This document shows positions 15,119 through 23,735 of a stretch of DNA of 32,372 bases, one piece after another. Source of the DNA: Candidatus Omnitrophota bacterium (GTDB taxonomy: Bacteria > Omnitrophota > Gorgyraeia > DAOVKU01); contig DAOVKU010000007.1 of assembly GCA_030631665.1 (NCBI GenBank), positions 1-32,372 on the forward strand. Reading direction: 5' to 3'. The stretch's first letter is position 1, and every line of letters starts with the position of its first letter. Below the pieces are notes generated by a model that was not told where the DNA came from, searched no databases, and saw only the letters and a list, made by a program, of their open reading frames with translations. The translations under genes and the position numbers were made by a program.

Positions 15119-16195
15119 ATGGAAAATAAAGTGTGGCAGTCAATAGTTAAAAGTTTTAATGCATTTATAGGTATGTTTTCAAATGATATGGGCATCGATT
15201 TAGGCACAGCCAATACCCTGGTTTATGTAAAAGGCCTGGGTATTGTTTTATGCGAGCCGTCTGTTGTTGCCATTCAAAAGAATACTCATCATGTTTTAGC
15301 TGTAGGGCAGGAGGCCAAGAGAATGCTCGGGCGAACTCCGGGAAGCATTATCGCTATTAAACCGATGAAAGATGGAGTTATTGCTGATTTTGAAATCAGC
15401 GAAAGTATGCTGCGGTATTTTATTCGCAAAATCCATAAAAGGAAGACTTTTGTCAGACCCAGAATAATAATTGCCATTCCTTCAGGCATAACAGAAGTTG
15501 AAAGAAGGGCTGTCAAGGATTCTGCAGAGCATGCTGGAGCGAGACAAGTTTTTCTGATTGAGCAGCCGTTGGCGGCGGCCGTGGGAGCGGGATTGCCCAT
15601 TCAGGAACCGGCGGGTAATATGATAGTAGATATTGGCGGTGGCACTACGGAAATTGCAGTAATTTCATTGGGAGGCATAGTCTGTGCAAGGTCATTAAGA
15701 ATTGGCGGCAATGAGCTCGATGATGGCATTACTCAACATCTTAAAAAAATTTATAATCTTATGATTGGTGAAAGAACTGCCGAAGATATCAAGATTAAAA
15801 TAGGGTCGGCTTATCCGTTAGAAGAAGAATTAAGTATGGAAGTTAAAGGAAGAGATTTAGTATCAGGCCTGCCGAAAACCCTTACCATTTCTTCGGAAGA
15901 AATCAGGGAGGCGCTTTCAGAGGCGGTGGCCCTTATACTGGAAGCAGTCAGGGCTACTTTAGAAAAAACTCCTCCCGAACTTTCGGCAGATTTAGTTGAC
16001 AGAGGAATTATTTTGACCGGCGGAGGAGCATTGCTTAGAAATTTCGATAAATTAGTTTGCGAAGAAACCGGTTTGCCGGTTCACTTAGCTGATGACCCCT
16101 TAACAGCAGTAGCTGAGGGCGCCGGGAAAGTTCTTGACGAAATTAAGTATCTTAAGAAAATGGCGGCCGTTTCAAAATTAGACATTCAAGAATAG
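15119..16195 (+). CDS. mreB: Rod-shape determining actin homologue MreB
   Basis: A protein of about 358 residues that forms filaments under the inner membrane and guides lateral wall synthesis. The phosphate-1 loop [19 protein letters not shown] is at residues 25-43, the phosphate-2 motif is [19 protein letters not shown], and the adenosine motif is [17 protein letters not shown]. All are intact, unlike those in the nearby FtsA. The N-terminal [14 protein letters not shown] is amphipathic and suits membrane binding. The ATG at 15119 is preferred because AAAGGAG lies 7 nt upstream. An in-frame ATG at 15095 lies in the hairpin arm. It is the first gene of mreB-mreC-mreD-mrdA-rodA. Confidence 0.97.
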   Translation: MENKVWQSIVKSFNAFIGMFSNDMGIDLGTANTLVYVKGLGIVLCEPSVVAIQKNTHHVLAVGQEAKRMLGRTPGSIIAIKPMKDGVIADFEISESMLRYFIRKIHKRKTFVRPRIIIAIPSGITEVERRAVKDSAEHAGARQVFLIEQPLAAAVGAGLPIQEPAGNMIVDIGGGTTEIAVISLGGIVCARSLRIGGNELDDGITQHLKKIYNLMIGERTAEDIKIKIGSAYPLEEELSMEVKGRDLVSGLPKTLTISSEEIREALSEAVALILEAVRATLEKTPPELSADLVDRGIILTGGGALLRNFDKLVCEETGLPVHLADDPLTAVAEGAGKVLDEIKYLKKMAAVSKLDIQE

Positions 16196-16196
16196 A

Positions 16197-16985
16197 GTGA
16201 AAGGACTAAGAGAGTCCATTAGTATTGGTTTAGTTGTATTATTTTTTTTGTTAGTTATTTTTTGCCTTCCGTATCAAGTAACTACCAGTCTAAAACTCAA
16301 AATTGTCCAATTTTTAGAATACCCCCTGAAAGCTTCTTTTTTTATCAGCAACCAACTCAAGAATATACTTTTTTATCCCACCATTTTAAAAGAAAACCTT
16401 TCATTAAGAAAAGAAGCTTCTGTTCTGAAGAATGAAAATGTGCAGTTAAGAGAAGTCTTAGAAGAGAATGAACGACTGAACTCGCTGTTATCTTTTAAGC
16501 GAAAATCAGCTTTTAGACTCATCGCTGCCAGAGTGATAGCCAAAGATGCTTCGAGCTGGAAAAAATCAATTACCATTGACAAAGGTTTAAATGACGGCGT
16601 TTATCTTGAAATGGCTGTTATTACACCTGCCGGCTTGGTGGGCTGGGTTAGGGGCGTTGGTTTAGCTAGCGCGCAAATAATGTTAATCACAGATATAAAT
16701 TCAAGAGTAGCAGCCCTTGTTCACAAAACGAGATTGGAAGGCATTGTAGGGGGGACGGGCGGAGAATGGTGCCGCCTAAAGTTTATCGAAGCCGAGGCAG
16801 AAATTGATAAAGGGCAAATGGTTATCACCTCCGGTTTAAGTTCCATTATTCCCAAGGGACTTATTATAGGAAACATCGAGGAGGTAATTTACAAAAAAGG
16901 TCAGGTTCAGAAAATAGTCTTTATTAAACCAGCCGTCAATTTTAATAGGTTAGAGGAAGTGTTGTGCATAGATTCAAGCCATTGA
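16197..16985 (+). CDS. mreC: Rod-shape determining protein MreC
   Basis: A 262-residue bitopic protein with a transmembrane helix at about residues 8-26, a coiled coil at about residues 60-98 (LSLRKEASVLKNENVQLREV), then the two-lobed beta domain with KSITIDKGLNDGV, GLVGWV and ITSGLSSIIPKGLIIG. These are standard MreC landmarks. It bridges MreB to periplasmic PBP2. The start is a GTG 1 nt after the mreB stop, with no clear Shine-Dalgarno, so it probably depends on coupling to mreB. The end overlaps mreD by 22 nt. Confidence 0.93.
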   Translation: MKGLRESISIGLVVLFFLLVIFCLPYQVTTSLKLKIVQFLEYPLKASFFISNQLKNILFYPTILKENLSLRKEASVLKNENVQLREVLEENERLNSLLSFKRKSAFRLIAARVIAKDASSWKKSITIDKGLNDGVYLEMAVITPAGLVGWVRGVGLASAQIMLITDINSRVAALVHKTRLEGIVGGTGGEWCRLKFIEAEAEIDKGQMVITSGLSSIIPKGLIIGNIEEVIYKKGQVQKIVFIKPAVNFNRLEEVLCIDSSH

Positions 16986-17455
16986 GGCTTAGCTTTATTA
17001 TTTTAATTCTCGCTTTTTTAGAAACAAGTCTTTTCGCAAATTTTACTTTTTATAATTTAAAGATAGAACTACTTTTGATGTTGATAGTTTTTTTAAGTCT
17101 GTTCTCTATTAAAAAACAGATTTATATATGTGCCTTTTTTTGCGGGATGCTTAAGGATATTTTTAGCATCCTCCCTTTTGGCATAAATATTTTAATATTT
17201 ATGCTGATAGCTTTTTTTATTCAAAGAATTCCCAAAAATTTTTTCAGGGAAGAAAAATTAACTTTTGCCGCGCTGGTTTTTGTAGGAACTTTTTTTTCAG
17301 GTCTCATTTCTTTATCTTTGACAGGACCTTATTCCTTAAATTTTTTTAAGAAGTTCATCAATGTAATTTTATCTACCACTTTTATTTCAACTCTTGTAAG
17401 TCCTTTGTTCTTTTCTTTTTTTAAATTGGTTTTAATTAAAAATGAGAGTAAATAA
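16964..17455 (+). CDS. mreD: Rod-shape determining protein MreD
   Basis: A 163-residue very hydrophobic protein with about five transmembrane segments and the loose MreD pattern (FCGMLKDIFSILPFGINILIF; the G-x-x-x-D segment is usual for the family). Sequence conservation in MreD is low, and the call leans on position between mreC and mrdA. The start is GTG with AGAGGAAG 8 nt upstream. The gene overlaps mreC and then mrdA by 14 nt, so the four genes form one translational chain. Confidence 0.88.
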   Translation: MHRFKPLRLSFIILILAFLETSLFANFTFYNLKIELLLMLIVFLSLFSIKKQIYICAFFCGMLKDIFSILPFGINILIFMLIAFFIQRIPKNFFREEKLTFAALVFVGTFFSGLISLSLTGPYSLNFFKKFINVILSTTFISTLVSPLFFSFFKLVLIKNESK

Positions 17456-19181
17456 GTTAAAGATTATATTTGTTTGCTTCTTTTTCATTTTGATAGCTTC
17501 TTTTCTGCATAAACAAATTTTTTCTTATCCGATTTATAGAATTTTAAGTGAAAAAAATAGAATCCGCATTTGTTCCATCCCCGCCCCCAGAGGAATAATT
17601 ACTGACAGAAAAGGTGAAGTTCTTGCAGGAAATAGAATATCTTATGCAGTAGCGGTAATTCCGCAAGAAATGATGAACAGGCACTTTACTTTTAATCTCT
17701 TAGCCCAAGCCCTTAATATGACCCCGGAATTTATAGCCGAAAATTATAAAAGAAATTACATAACCCCATTTGCGCCCGTTGCAGTGGCGCAAGATATTAG
17801 CAAAGAAGAGGCCATAAGCCTGGAAGAAAGAAGTCTTTTTTTGCCGGGTGTCATTGTTACGACCACCCCTGTTCGTTACTATCCCCTGAGGGAGGCCGCT
17901 TCACATATCATTGGTTATTTAGGGGAGATTGACGCGGAAGAATTGCATAAGTTGAAGCCCTATGGATACAGAATTAAAGAATTAATAGGTAAGAATGGGA
18001 TAGAGAAAGTTTATAATGTCTATCTTAAGGGAGAAAAAGGGGGTATTCAGATTGAGGTAAATAATCATGGTCATGAGGTAGAGGTCCTTAGTTATAAATC
18101 TCCGGAAAGAGGAAATGATATACAGCTAAGCATCGATAGTCGGCTTCAGAAAAAAGTGTACCAGCTTATTAAAAATTATACTGCCGCTGTGACCATTATG
18201 GAGCCAAATACCGGAGAAATTTTAGCTATGTGTAGTTCTCCGGCTTTTGACCCAAATATCTTTATTAATCATGGTCATAACAAAGAAATTATTTCTAAGT
18301 TAGAAGATTCCCAACTCCCGTTTCTTAACAGAAACATTCAGGCTAGTTATCCCCCCGGCTCTCTTTTTAAAATCCTTATTGCTTTAGCCGCACTTCAAGA
18401 GGATAAAATTAATCGTTATACCAGCTTTGAATGCAAAGGAGCATTTAAGCTGGGTAACAGAACTTTTGCCTGCTGGGATGAGGATGGCCATGGTCGCCAA
18501 ACGGTGATAGACGCCATAAAGCATTCCTGTAATATCTTTTTTTATAATGCGGGCTTAAAGCTGGGAGTTAATTTGATTTATAAATATGCTAAGGAATTCG
18601 GGTTTTCCGAACGGACCGCAGTTGATTTGCCGCACGAAATAAAGGGATTTGCCCCCAGCAGGCAGTGGAAAAAACAGCAGTTTGGCGAAGCATGGTATAA
18701 AGGCGAAACAGTGATTTATTCTATAGGTCAGGGTTATCTTACTGCTACACCCCTGCAAATTCTGAGAATGATAAGCGTTGTAGCCAATGGTGGTAAAATT
18801 ATTAAACCATATTTAGCCAGGAAAATAGGAGAAGTTTATATAGCCAAGCCGAATTTCAGAGAATTGAAGATTGACAGGGAAAATTTAGAAATTACTAGAG
18901 AGGGGATGAAGGGGGTAACCAGAGATGGCGGGACAGGCTATAGGATTGCTATTAATGGTTTGGATATAGCCGGAAAGACAGGTACCGCCCAGGCATCTAA
19001 GGGTGAATCTCATGCCTGGTTTTCAGGATTTGCTCCGGCTGATAATCCCAAAGTAGCCATAATAGTTATTCTTGAACATGGAGGCAAGGGGGGCATTAGA
19101 GCTGTAGATGTTGGTAGAGGGATTTTTTCTTTTATTAAGGAAAATTATAATTTGGATGAAGACCTCCCCTTTGGGGGTTAA
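17442..19181 (+). CDS. mrdA: Penicillin-binding protein 2 (elongasome transpeptidase)
   Basis: A 579-residue class B PBP. An N-terminal transmembrane helix (about residues 7-24) precedes the pedestal domain with RGIITDRKGEVLAGN, then the transpeptidase domain. Its catalytic motifs are Ser307-Leu-Phe-Lys310 (in YPPGSLFKI), Ser362-Cys-Asn364 and Lys512-Thr-Gly514 (AGKTGTAQA). It crosslinks peptidoglycan during side-wall growth with RodA. The ATG lies inside the end of mreD. The rod operon context separates it from the septal FtsI/PBP3. A hairpin-rich gap of about 83 nt separates it from rodA. Confidence 0.96.
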   Translation: MRVNKLKIIFVCFFFILIASFLHKQIFSYPIYRILSEKNRIRICSIPAPRGIITDRKGEVLAGNRISYAVAVIPQEMMNRHFTFNLLAQALNMTPEFIAENYKRNYITPFAPVAVAQDISKEEAISLEERSLFLPGVIVTTTPVRYYPLREAASHIIGYLGEIDAEELHKLKPYGYRIKELIGKNGIEKVYNVYLKGEKGGIQIEVNNHGHEVEVLSYKSPERGNDIQLSIDSRLQKKVYQLIKNYTAAVTIMEPNTGEILAMCSSPAFDPNIFINHGHNKEIISKLEDSQLPFLNRNIQASYPPGSLFKILIALAALQEDKINRYTSFECKGAFKLGNRTFACWDEDGHGRQTVIDAIKHSCNIFFYNAGLKLGVNLIYKYAKEFGFSERTAVDLPHEIKGFAPSRQWKKQQFGEAWYKGETVIYSIGQGYLTATPLQILRMISVVANGGKIIKPYLARKIGEVYIAKPNFRELKIDRENLEITREGMKGVTRDGGTGYRIAINGLDIAGKTGTAQASKGESHAWFSGFAPADNPKVAIIVILEHGGKGGIRAVDVGRGIFSFIKENYNLDEDLPFGG

Positions 19182-19200
19182 ATACAGGCAGGAAATCGAG

Positions 19201-19267
19201 CATATAATTTACATTTCAGCCAAAGGCTGATCCGCCTCTGGTGGACACTTACGCTCTGTAAGCTATG
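19201..19267 (+). promoter_or_regulatory. Hairpin cluster with ATG in distal arm, copy 2 (before rodA)
   Basis: CATATAATTTAC (19201-19212) and GTAAGCTATG (19258-19267) bracket two inner hairpins: TCAGCC-AAA-GGCTGA at 19216-19230 and TCCGCC-TCT-GGTGGA at 19231-19245. CTTAC/GTAAG also pair at 19248-19262. The bracketing arms resemble copies 1 and 3 but pair less well. The distal arm includes an ATG at 19265, in frame with rodA. Confidence 0.5.
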
Positions 19268-19279
19268 CTCTCACTAAAA

Positions 19280-20350
19280 ATGTTTAAAAATTTAAATTGG
19301 AAATTGATTATTATTGTAGTTATTCTTCTTATTATAGGCGAATTTGTTATATACAGCGCCAGTGGTATGCGCCAGGATGCCATGAGCCTTGTTGCCAGAC
19401 AGGGTCTGTGGATGTTCATTGGAATTTGTGTAGTTATTTTTATAATAAGCGTGGGTTGTAATCGTCTTATAGAAGCTGCTTATCCGTTATATATAATAGT
19501 TTTCCTCCTGCTGATACTTGTAATAGGTTTTGGTGCCCAACGTTTCGGCGCTCAAAGATGGTTGTCTTTTGGTTTTTTAAATATTCAGCCTTCCGAATTA
19601 GCAAAATTTGTTCTCATACTTACACTGGCCAGATTTTTTGGTTTTGAGAAACAAAGAGTCAATCAATTTCATTTTATTTTAATATCTATAGCTATTGTTT
19701 CTTTATTCTTTGTGCTTGTTTTAAAACAACCTGATCTTGGTACGGCTTTAAGTTTCATACCTATTTTTTTTGCTATGATTTATGTCGCTGGTTTGAAGTT
19801 GAAGTATTTAATAGGCCTTTTGGCAGCCGGTATTTTCTCAAGCCCCTTTTTGTGGAATACACTTAAAGGTTATCAAAAAAAGAGATTGCTTGTATTTTTA
19901 AATCCCAATCTGGATCCACTGGGAGCCGGTTATACCATTATTCAATCCAAGATAGCTATTGGCAGTGGTGGTTTATTTGGTAAGGGATACTTGATGGGAA
20001 CCCAGTCACAGTTGAAATTTTTACCAGAAGCCCACACTGATTTTATATTTGCAGTGATTGCCGAGGAATGGGGTTTTATAGGAGTTTTTTTGGTCATGTT
20101 TTTATATTTTTTATTGATTATGGAGGGATTTAATATTGCTTATAGGTGCAAGAACAATTGCTCTAAATTGCTGGCTACTGGTGTCGCAACCATGTTTGCC
20201 TCTCATTTTTTAGTGAATGTTTCCATGACTACGGGCATTTTGCCTGTGGTTGGGCTTCCTTTGCCTTTCATAAGTTACGGAGGTTCCAATTTAATTGTTA
20301 GTTTGGCTGGTATTGGCGTTCTCTTGAGCATAGATAGAGAAAGATTTTAG
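19280..20350 (+). CDS. rodA: Rod-shape determining SEDS glycosyltransferase RodA
   Basis: About 356 residues with around ten transmembrane segments. SEDS landmarks are AQRWLSFGFLNIQPSELAKF, LVLKQPDLGTALSFIP, LPEAHTDFIFAVIAEEWGFI and the C-terminal LPLPFISYGGSNL. It polymerises lipid II in the elongasome with PBP2 and follows mrdA. Two in-frame starts exist: ATG 19265, inside the hairpin arm, and ATG 19280. Neither has a Shine-Dalgarno. I prefer 19280 because it gives the usual short N-terminus, but 19265 is possible. FtsW is the paralogue, and the operon context points to RodA. Confidence 0.93.
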   Translation: MFKNLNWKLIIIVVILLIIGEFVIYSASGMRQDAMSLVARQGLWMFIGICVVIFIISVGCNRLIEAAYPLYIIVFLLLILVIGFGAQRFGAQRWLSFGFLNIQPSELAKFVLILTLARFFGFEKQRVNQFHFILISIAIVSLFFVLVLKQPDLGTALSFIPIFFAMIYVAGLKLKYLIGLLAAGIFSSPFLWNTLKGYQKKRLLVFLNPNLDPLGAGYTIIQSKIAIGSGGLFGKGYLMGTQSQLKFLPEAHTDFIFAVIAEEWGFIGVFLVMFLYFLLIMEGFNIAYRCKNNCSKLLATGVATMFASHFLVNVSMTTGILPVVGLPLPFISYGGSNLIVSLAGIGVLLSIDRERF

Positions 20351-20401
20351 ATATTCGGCACTGATTTCTACGAGCATCGAGCTATGAGCATTGAGGCAAT
20401 C

Positions 20402-20430
20402 TTGACTATTACCATGATTTAATGTATACT
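20402..20430 (+). promoter_or_regulatory. Sigma70-type promoter before the HAMP-GAF-GGDEF-like gene
   Basis: TTGACT (20402-20407), 17 bp, TATACT (20425-20430). Predicted start near 20437, leaving a leader of about 138 nt. AAGGAGGT lies just before the ATG at 20575. Confidence 0.75.
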
Positions 20431-20574
20431 TATAACCACTTCTGTTGTTTTAAGATAAAGCAATTTTAATGACCCCTAATGAAACGAAAAAGGGAATTTG
20501 TGGATATCTTTAGTCTTACAATTTATGTTGTTGGCATGCCATAGATTGTCTGTTCATTTAAGGAGGTAATTGGA

Positions 20575-21996
20575 ATGAAAAGGTTTTTTAAGAGTCTGGA
20601 GCTTGTCCCGCGTGGTTTAAAGTATAAGATGCTTATCATATTTTGCTTAACATCCATTGTTCCTATTTTAGCCCTTCTTTATATTATTTCTACTTACATT
20701 TTTTCTATTACAGAAACATTTGGCAGCTTAATGCTCACCATCGGCTTAAGCCTGTTTATCGCTATCCTGGGCTTTGTTTTATCTACCAATATAGTTAATT
20801 CCATTATAAAAATGGCAGAGGGTGTCAGGAGCCTGGCCAATGGGCAGGTTGCGCCTTCACTGGAGACAGAAAGAGAAGATGAAATTGGCGATTTGGGTAA
20901 AAGCCTTAATTTATTAAATTCCCGCCTAAATCAAAATATGGGCGAACTGAAATCTTATGAGCAGAAAATCAGAGAAATAAATATGGAAATCAATAAAAAA
21001 GTCCTGGCTCTGTCAACGCTCTTTCAGATAGGCAATATGATATCTTCCACGGTAGATTTAAATGTAATTTTGCAGTTTATTATTGAAAAAGCTTATGAAG
21101 TGGTGAAGAGCGAGAAGGCCTTTTTGATGTTGATGGAAGAGGAATCAAAAGAGCTTGTAGTTAAAGCTATGCATAACATAAAAACCGAAGATGTTGATAG
21201 TTTAAAAGTGAAGGCCGGAGAAGGTGCTTTCGGTAAAGTAGTTATGGCAAATAAACCATTTATTATTGATGCTTCTCATAAATCACCTGGGGATTTTAGG
21301 AATTTTTTATCAAAACACAATCTTAAAAATATAATCATGGTTCCCATAATAATGAGATTAAAACCCGTTGGGTTAATTGCCTGCGGCAATAATTTTAATA
21401 GTTTTTCCTACGAGAAGGACGACATGGAGTTGATGGGTATTTTTGCGAAGCAGACTTCCATAGCTTTTGAAAATGAGAAATTACTTCAAAAAACAGAGGA
21501 GCTTTCAATCAAGGATGATTTAACGGGTCTTTACAATATAAATTATTTTAGAACAAGACTTGAAGAGGAAAATCAAAGGGCCATGGCATACCAGCGTCCC
21601 TGTTCATTGATTTTAATGGAGGTAGATGATTTTAAGAATTATTATGCCAAGAATGGAGAAATAGCCAGCGACGCCGCATTGAAGAAAATTGCTCAGATTT
21701 TAGAAAACAGCGTTGAGCAGATTGATAGGGTTGCACGCTTTTCAGATGAAGAGTTTGCTATTGTTTGTCCGGAGAAGAATAAGATGGAAGCTTTGGCGCT
21801 TGCGGAAAGCATTCGAAAAGAAATAGAAAAATTCAAATTTCCTCATGCCGAAAGCCAACCCCTCGAAAAAATTACTATTAGTGCCGGTATAAGCGCTAAT
21901 CCGCTCGATGGCATTAGCTCTGATGAGCTGATTAATAAAGCTAGCAGGTGCCTTGGGCAGGCAAAAACAGAAGGCAAGAATAAAGTTGCGGTTTGA
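20575..21996 (+). CDS. Membrane HAMP-GAF protein with degenerate GGDEF domain
   Basis: A 473-residue signalling protein. Two transmembrane helices (about residues 20-45 and 55-78) are almost adjacent, so there is hardly any periplasmic sensor. A HAMP segment (NSIIKMAEGVRSLANGQVAP...EIGDLGKSLN), a short coiled coil and a GAF domain (about 145-305) follow, then a GGDEF-fold domain beginning KDDLTGLYNINYF. The active-site loop reads RFSDEEF (Ser390-Asp-Glu-Glu-Phe394) instead of GGDEF or GGEEF, and the first metal-site segment is MEVDDFK. Loss of both glycines predicts little or no diguanylate cyclase activity. It may be a GTP or c-di-GMP sensor or a scaffold. AAGGAGGT gives a strong ribosome-binding site. 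It sits directly before the pilus motor genes. Confidence 0.87.
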   Translation: MKRFFKSLELVPRGLKYKMLIIFCLTSIVPILALLYIISTYIFSITETFGSLMLTIGLSLFIAILGFVLSTNIVNSIIKMAEGVRSLANGQVAPSLETEREDEIGDLGKSLNLLNSRLNQNMGELKSYEQKIREINMEINKKVLALSTLFQIGNMISSTVDLNVILQFIIEKAYEVVKSEKAFLMLMEEESKELVVKAMHNIKTEDVDSLKVKAGEGAFGKVVMANKPFIIDASHKSPGDFRNFLSKHNLKNIIMVPIIMRLKPVGLIACGNNFNSFSYEKDDMELMGIFAKQTSIAFENEKLLQKTEELSIKDDLTGLYNINYFRTRLEEENQRAMAYQRPCSLILMEVDDFKNYYAKNGEIASDAALKKIAQILENSVEQIDRVARFSDEEFAIVCPEKNKMEALALAESIRKEIEKFKFPHAESQPLEKITISAGISANPLDGISSDELINKASRCLGQAKTEGKNKVAV

Positions 21997-22092
21997 GCGG
22001 AGTCCGGACTTGCGGAGCGTAAATGTTTATAATCCTGAACTTATGTTTATTAACAGTCGAGTAAGTTTTGTCGTTAGCGAAGGAGATAAATA

Positions 22093-23157
22093 ATGTTAAA
22101 AATCAAAGATTTGCTAAAAATAGCAGTAGAAAGAAACGCCTCAGATCTGCATATCACCGCTTATAACCCACCTACCATAAGAGTGGACGAGAAAATAATT
22201 CCTCTGGATGAAAAAGCCCTTAGCCCGAAAGAAAGCAAGGAGCTTTGCTATAGTCTGCTTTCCGAATCTCAAATTACCGAGTTTGAAAAAAATTGGGAAT
22301 TGGATATGTCGTTCAGTTGGGGTAATGTGAGCCGTTTCCGGCTAAATGTATATTTACAAAGAGGCAGCGTGCAGGCTGCCATCAGGACTTTACCATATAA
22401 AATGATGAGTTTTGAAGAATGCGGTTTACCGGTTGACGTGGCTATTAAATTCTGCAGAATTCCCAGAGGCCTGGTGCTGGTTACGGGAGCGACCGGCAGC
22501 GGCAAATCCACCACTACAGCTGCCATGATTAATTATATTAATAATGAAAGAGGTTGTCATATTATAACTGTTGAAGACCCAATTGAATATGTGCATGAAA
22601 ATAAAAAGGCCATTGTTGACCAGCGCGAAATAAATACAGATACCCATTCTTTTGCCCAGGCCCTGAAACATGTTTTGCGCCAGGATCCGGATGTAATTAT
22701 GATTGGTGAGATGAGAGACCTTGAGACCATAGAAGCCGCTTTAAATATTGCCGAGACAGGACATCTGGTTTTTGCCACATTACACACTTCAGACAGCACC
22801 CAGACTATGAATAGAGTTATAGATGTTTTCCCTGCCTATAAGCAGCAACAGGTGCGTACTCAACTTTCTTTTGTTCTCATAGGGGCATTCTGCCAACAGT
22901 TAATTCCAAAGATCGGCGGCAAAGGCAGAGTGCTGGCAACCGAAGTTATGGTGGCCAACGCTGCTATAAGAAGCCTTATAAGAGAACAAAAACAGCATCA
23001 GATTTATTCAGTTATTCAGACCGGTCAACGCGAAGGCATGAAAACTTTGAATCAGTCTCTGTATGAGCTTTGCCAGAAAAAACTTATCACCCACGAGGAT
23101 GCTTTAGGCAGAACACTTGATCCCCATGAACTAAGCCGACTCATTGACAAAAAGTGA
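22093..23157 (+). CDS. pilT: Type IV pilus retraction ATPase PilT
   Basis: A 354-residue hexameric motor that drives pilus retraction. The N-terminal PAS-like domain includes NASDLHITAYNPPTIRVD. Walker A GATGSGKST is at residues 132-140, the Asp box is TVEDPIEY, Walker B is IMIGEMRDLETIEAAL, the His box is TGHLVFATLHTSD, and the PilT-specific AIRSLIRE near the C-terminus distinguishes it from PilB. Length matches PilT. AAGGAGATAAATA precedes the ATG. It lies six bases before the MshEN protein and heads a pilT-mshEN-pilB-pilB-pilC cluster. Confidence 0.95.
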   Translation: MLKIKDLLKIAVERNASDLHITAYNPPTIRVDEKIIPLDEKALSPKESKELCYSLLSESQITEFEKNWELDMSFSWGNVSRFRLNVYLQRGSVQAAIRTLPYKMMSFEECGLPVDVAIKFCRIPRGLVLVTGATGSGKSTTTAAMINYINNERGCHIITVEDPIEYVHENKKAIVDQREINTDTHSFAQALKHVLRQDPDVIMIGEMRDLETIEAALNIAETGHLVFATLHTSDSTQTMNRVIDVFPAYKQQQVRTQLSFVLIGAFCQQLIPKIGGKGRVLATEVMVANAAIRSLIREQKQHQIYSVIQTGQREGMKTLNQSLYELCQKKLITHEDALGRTLDPHELSRLIDKK

Positions 23158-23163
23158 GGCATT

Positions 23164-23730
23164 ATGGAATTAGGCAAAAGAGTTGTCTCCAAACAACTTG
23201 GCCAGCTATTAATAGAAAGAGGCCTTATAGATAAAAAGCAGTTACAAATTGCCCTTGATAAACAGAGAAAAGAGGGCCAGTTAATAGGCCAGATACTGGT
23301 GAAACTGGGTTTTGTCTCCGAAGAAGATATAGTAGAAGCGCTTACTACTCAGTATGGATATCCTTATTTACCTCTCGAAAATTATGAAATAGATAAATCT
23401 GTTTTAAATGTTATATCCGCCCAGGTGATAAGACACTACTATTTAATTCCTATAGATAAAATTGCAAATATTCTCACCATAGTTATGGCGGACCCTTTAA
23501 ACACCTTCGCCATTAAGGACATTGAACAGATAACTAAAATGAAGGTCGAAGTTTTTGTGAGCACCGCTACTGATATCAAAAAGTCCATAGAAAAATATTA
23601 TGGCAAGCCGTCAGGGGCATCAAAAAAAGAAGTGGAAGAAAACAAACTTTCTAAAGCGGACTTTGCAACCACAGCCAGGGAAAACTTAAAAAAAGAGACG
23701 GAAGAAAAGAAAAAAGATACCGGTGTTTGA
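23164..23730 (+). CDS. Stand-alone MshEN (GspE/PilB N-terminal) domain protein
   Basis: A 188-residue protein equivalent to the N-terminal domain of PilB/GspE ATPases without the motor domain. It carries two 24-residue MshEN half-motifs at residues 11-34 and 40-63, separated by five residues (RKEGQ), as in c-di-GMP-binding MshEN domains. Both keep the Gly at positions 3 and 10, and the first keeps the L-x-x-A-L-x-x-Q end, but the usual leading Arg is Gln and Leu. The middle (YYLIPIDKIANILTIVMADP) is the conserved GspE-N fold. The last 40 residues are charged and probably disordered. It lacks Walker motifs. Probable role: an accessory regulator of the neighbouring motors (inference). Confidence 0.85.
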   Translation: MELGKRVVSKQLGQLLIERGLIDKKQLQIALDKQRKEGQLIGQILVKLGFVSEEDIVEALTTQYGYPYLPLENYEIDKSVLNVISAQVIRHYYLIPIDKIANILTIVMADPLNTFAIKDIEQITKMKVEVFVSTATDIKKSIEKYYGKPSGASKKEVEENKLSKADFATTARENLKKETEEKKKDTGV

Positions 23731-23735
23731 TTATT

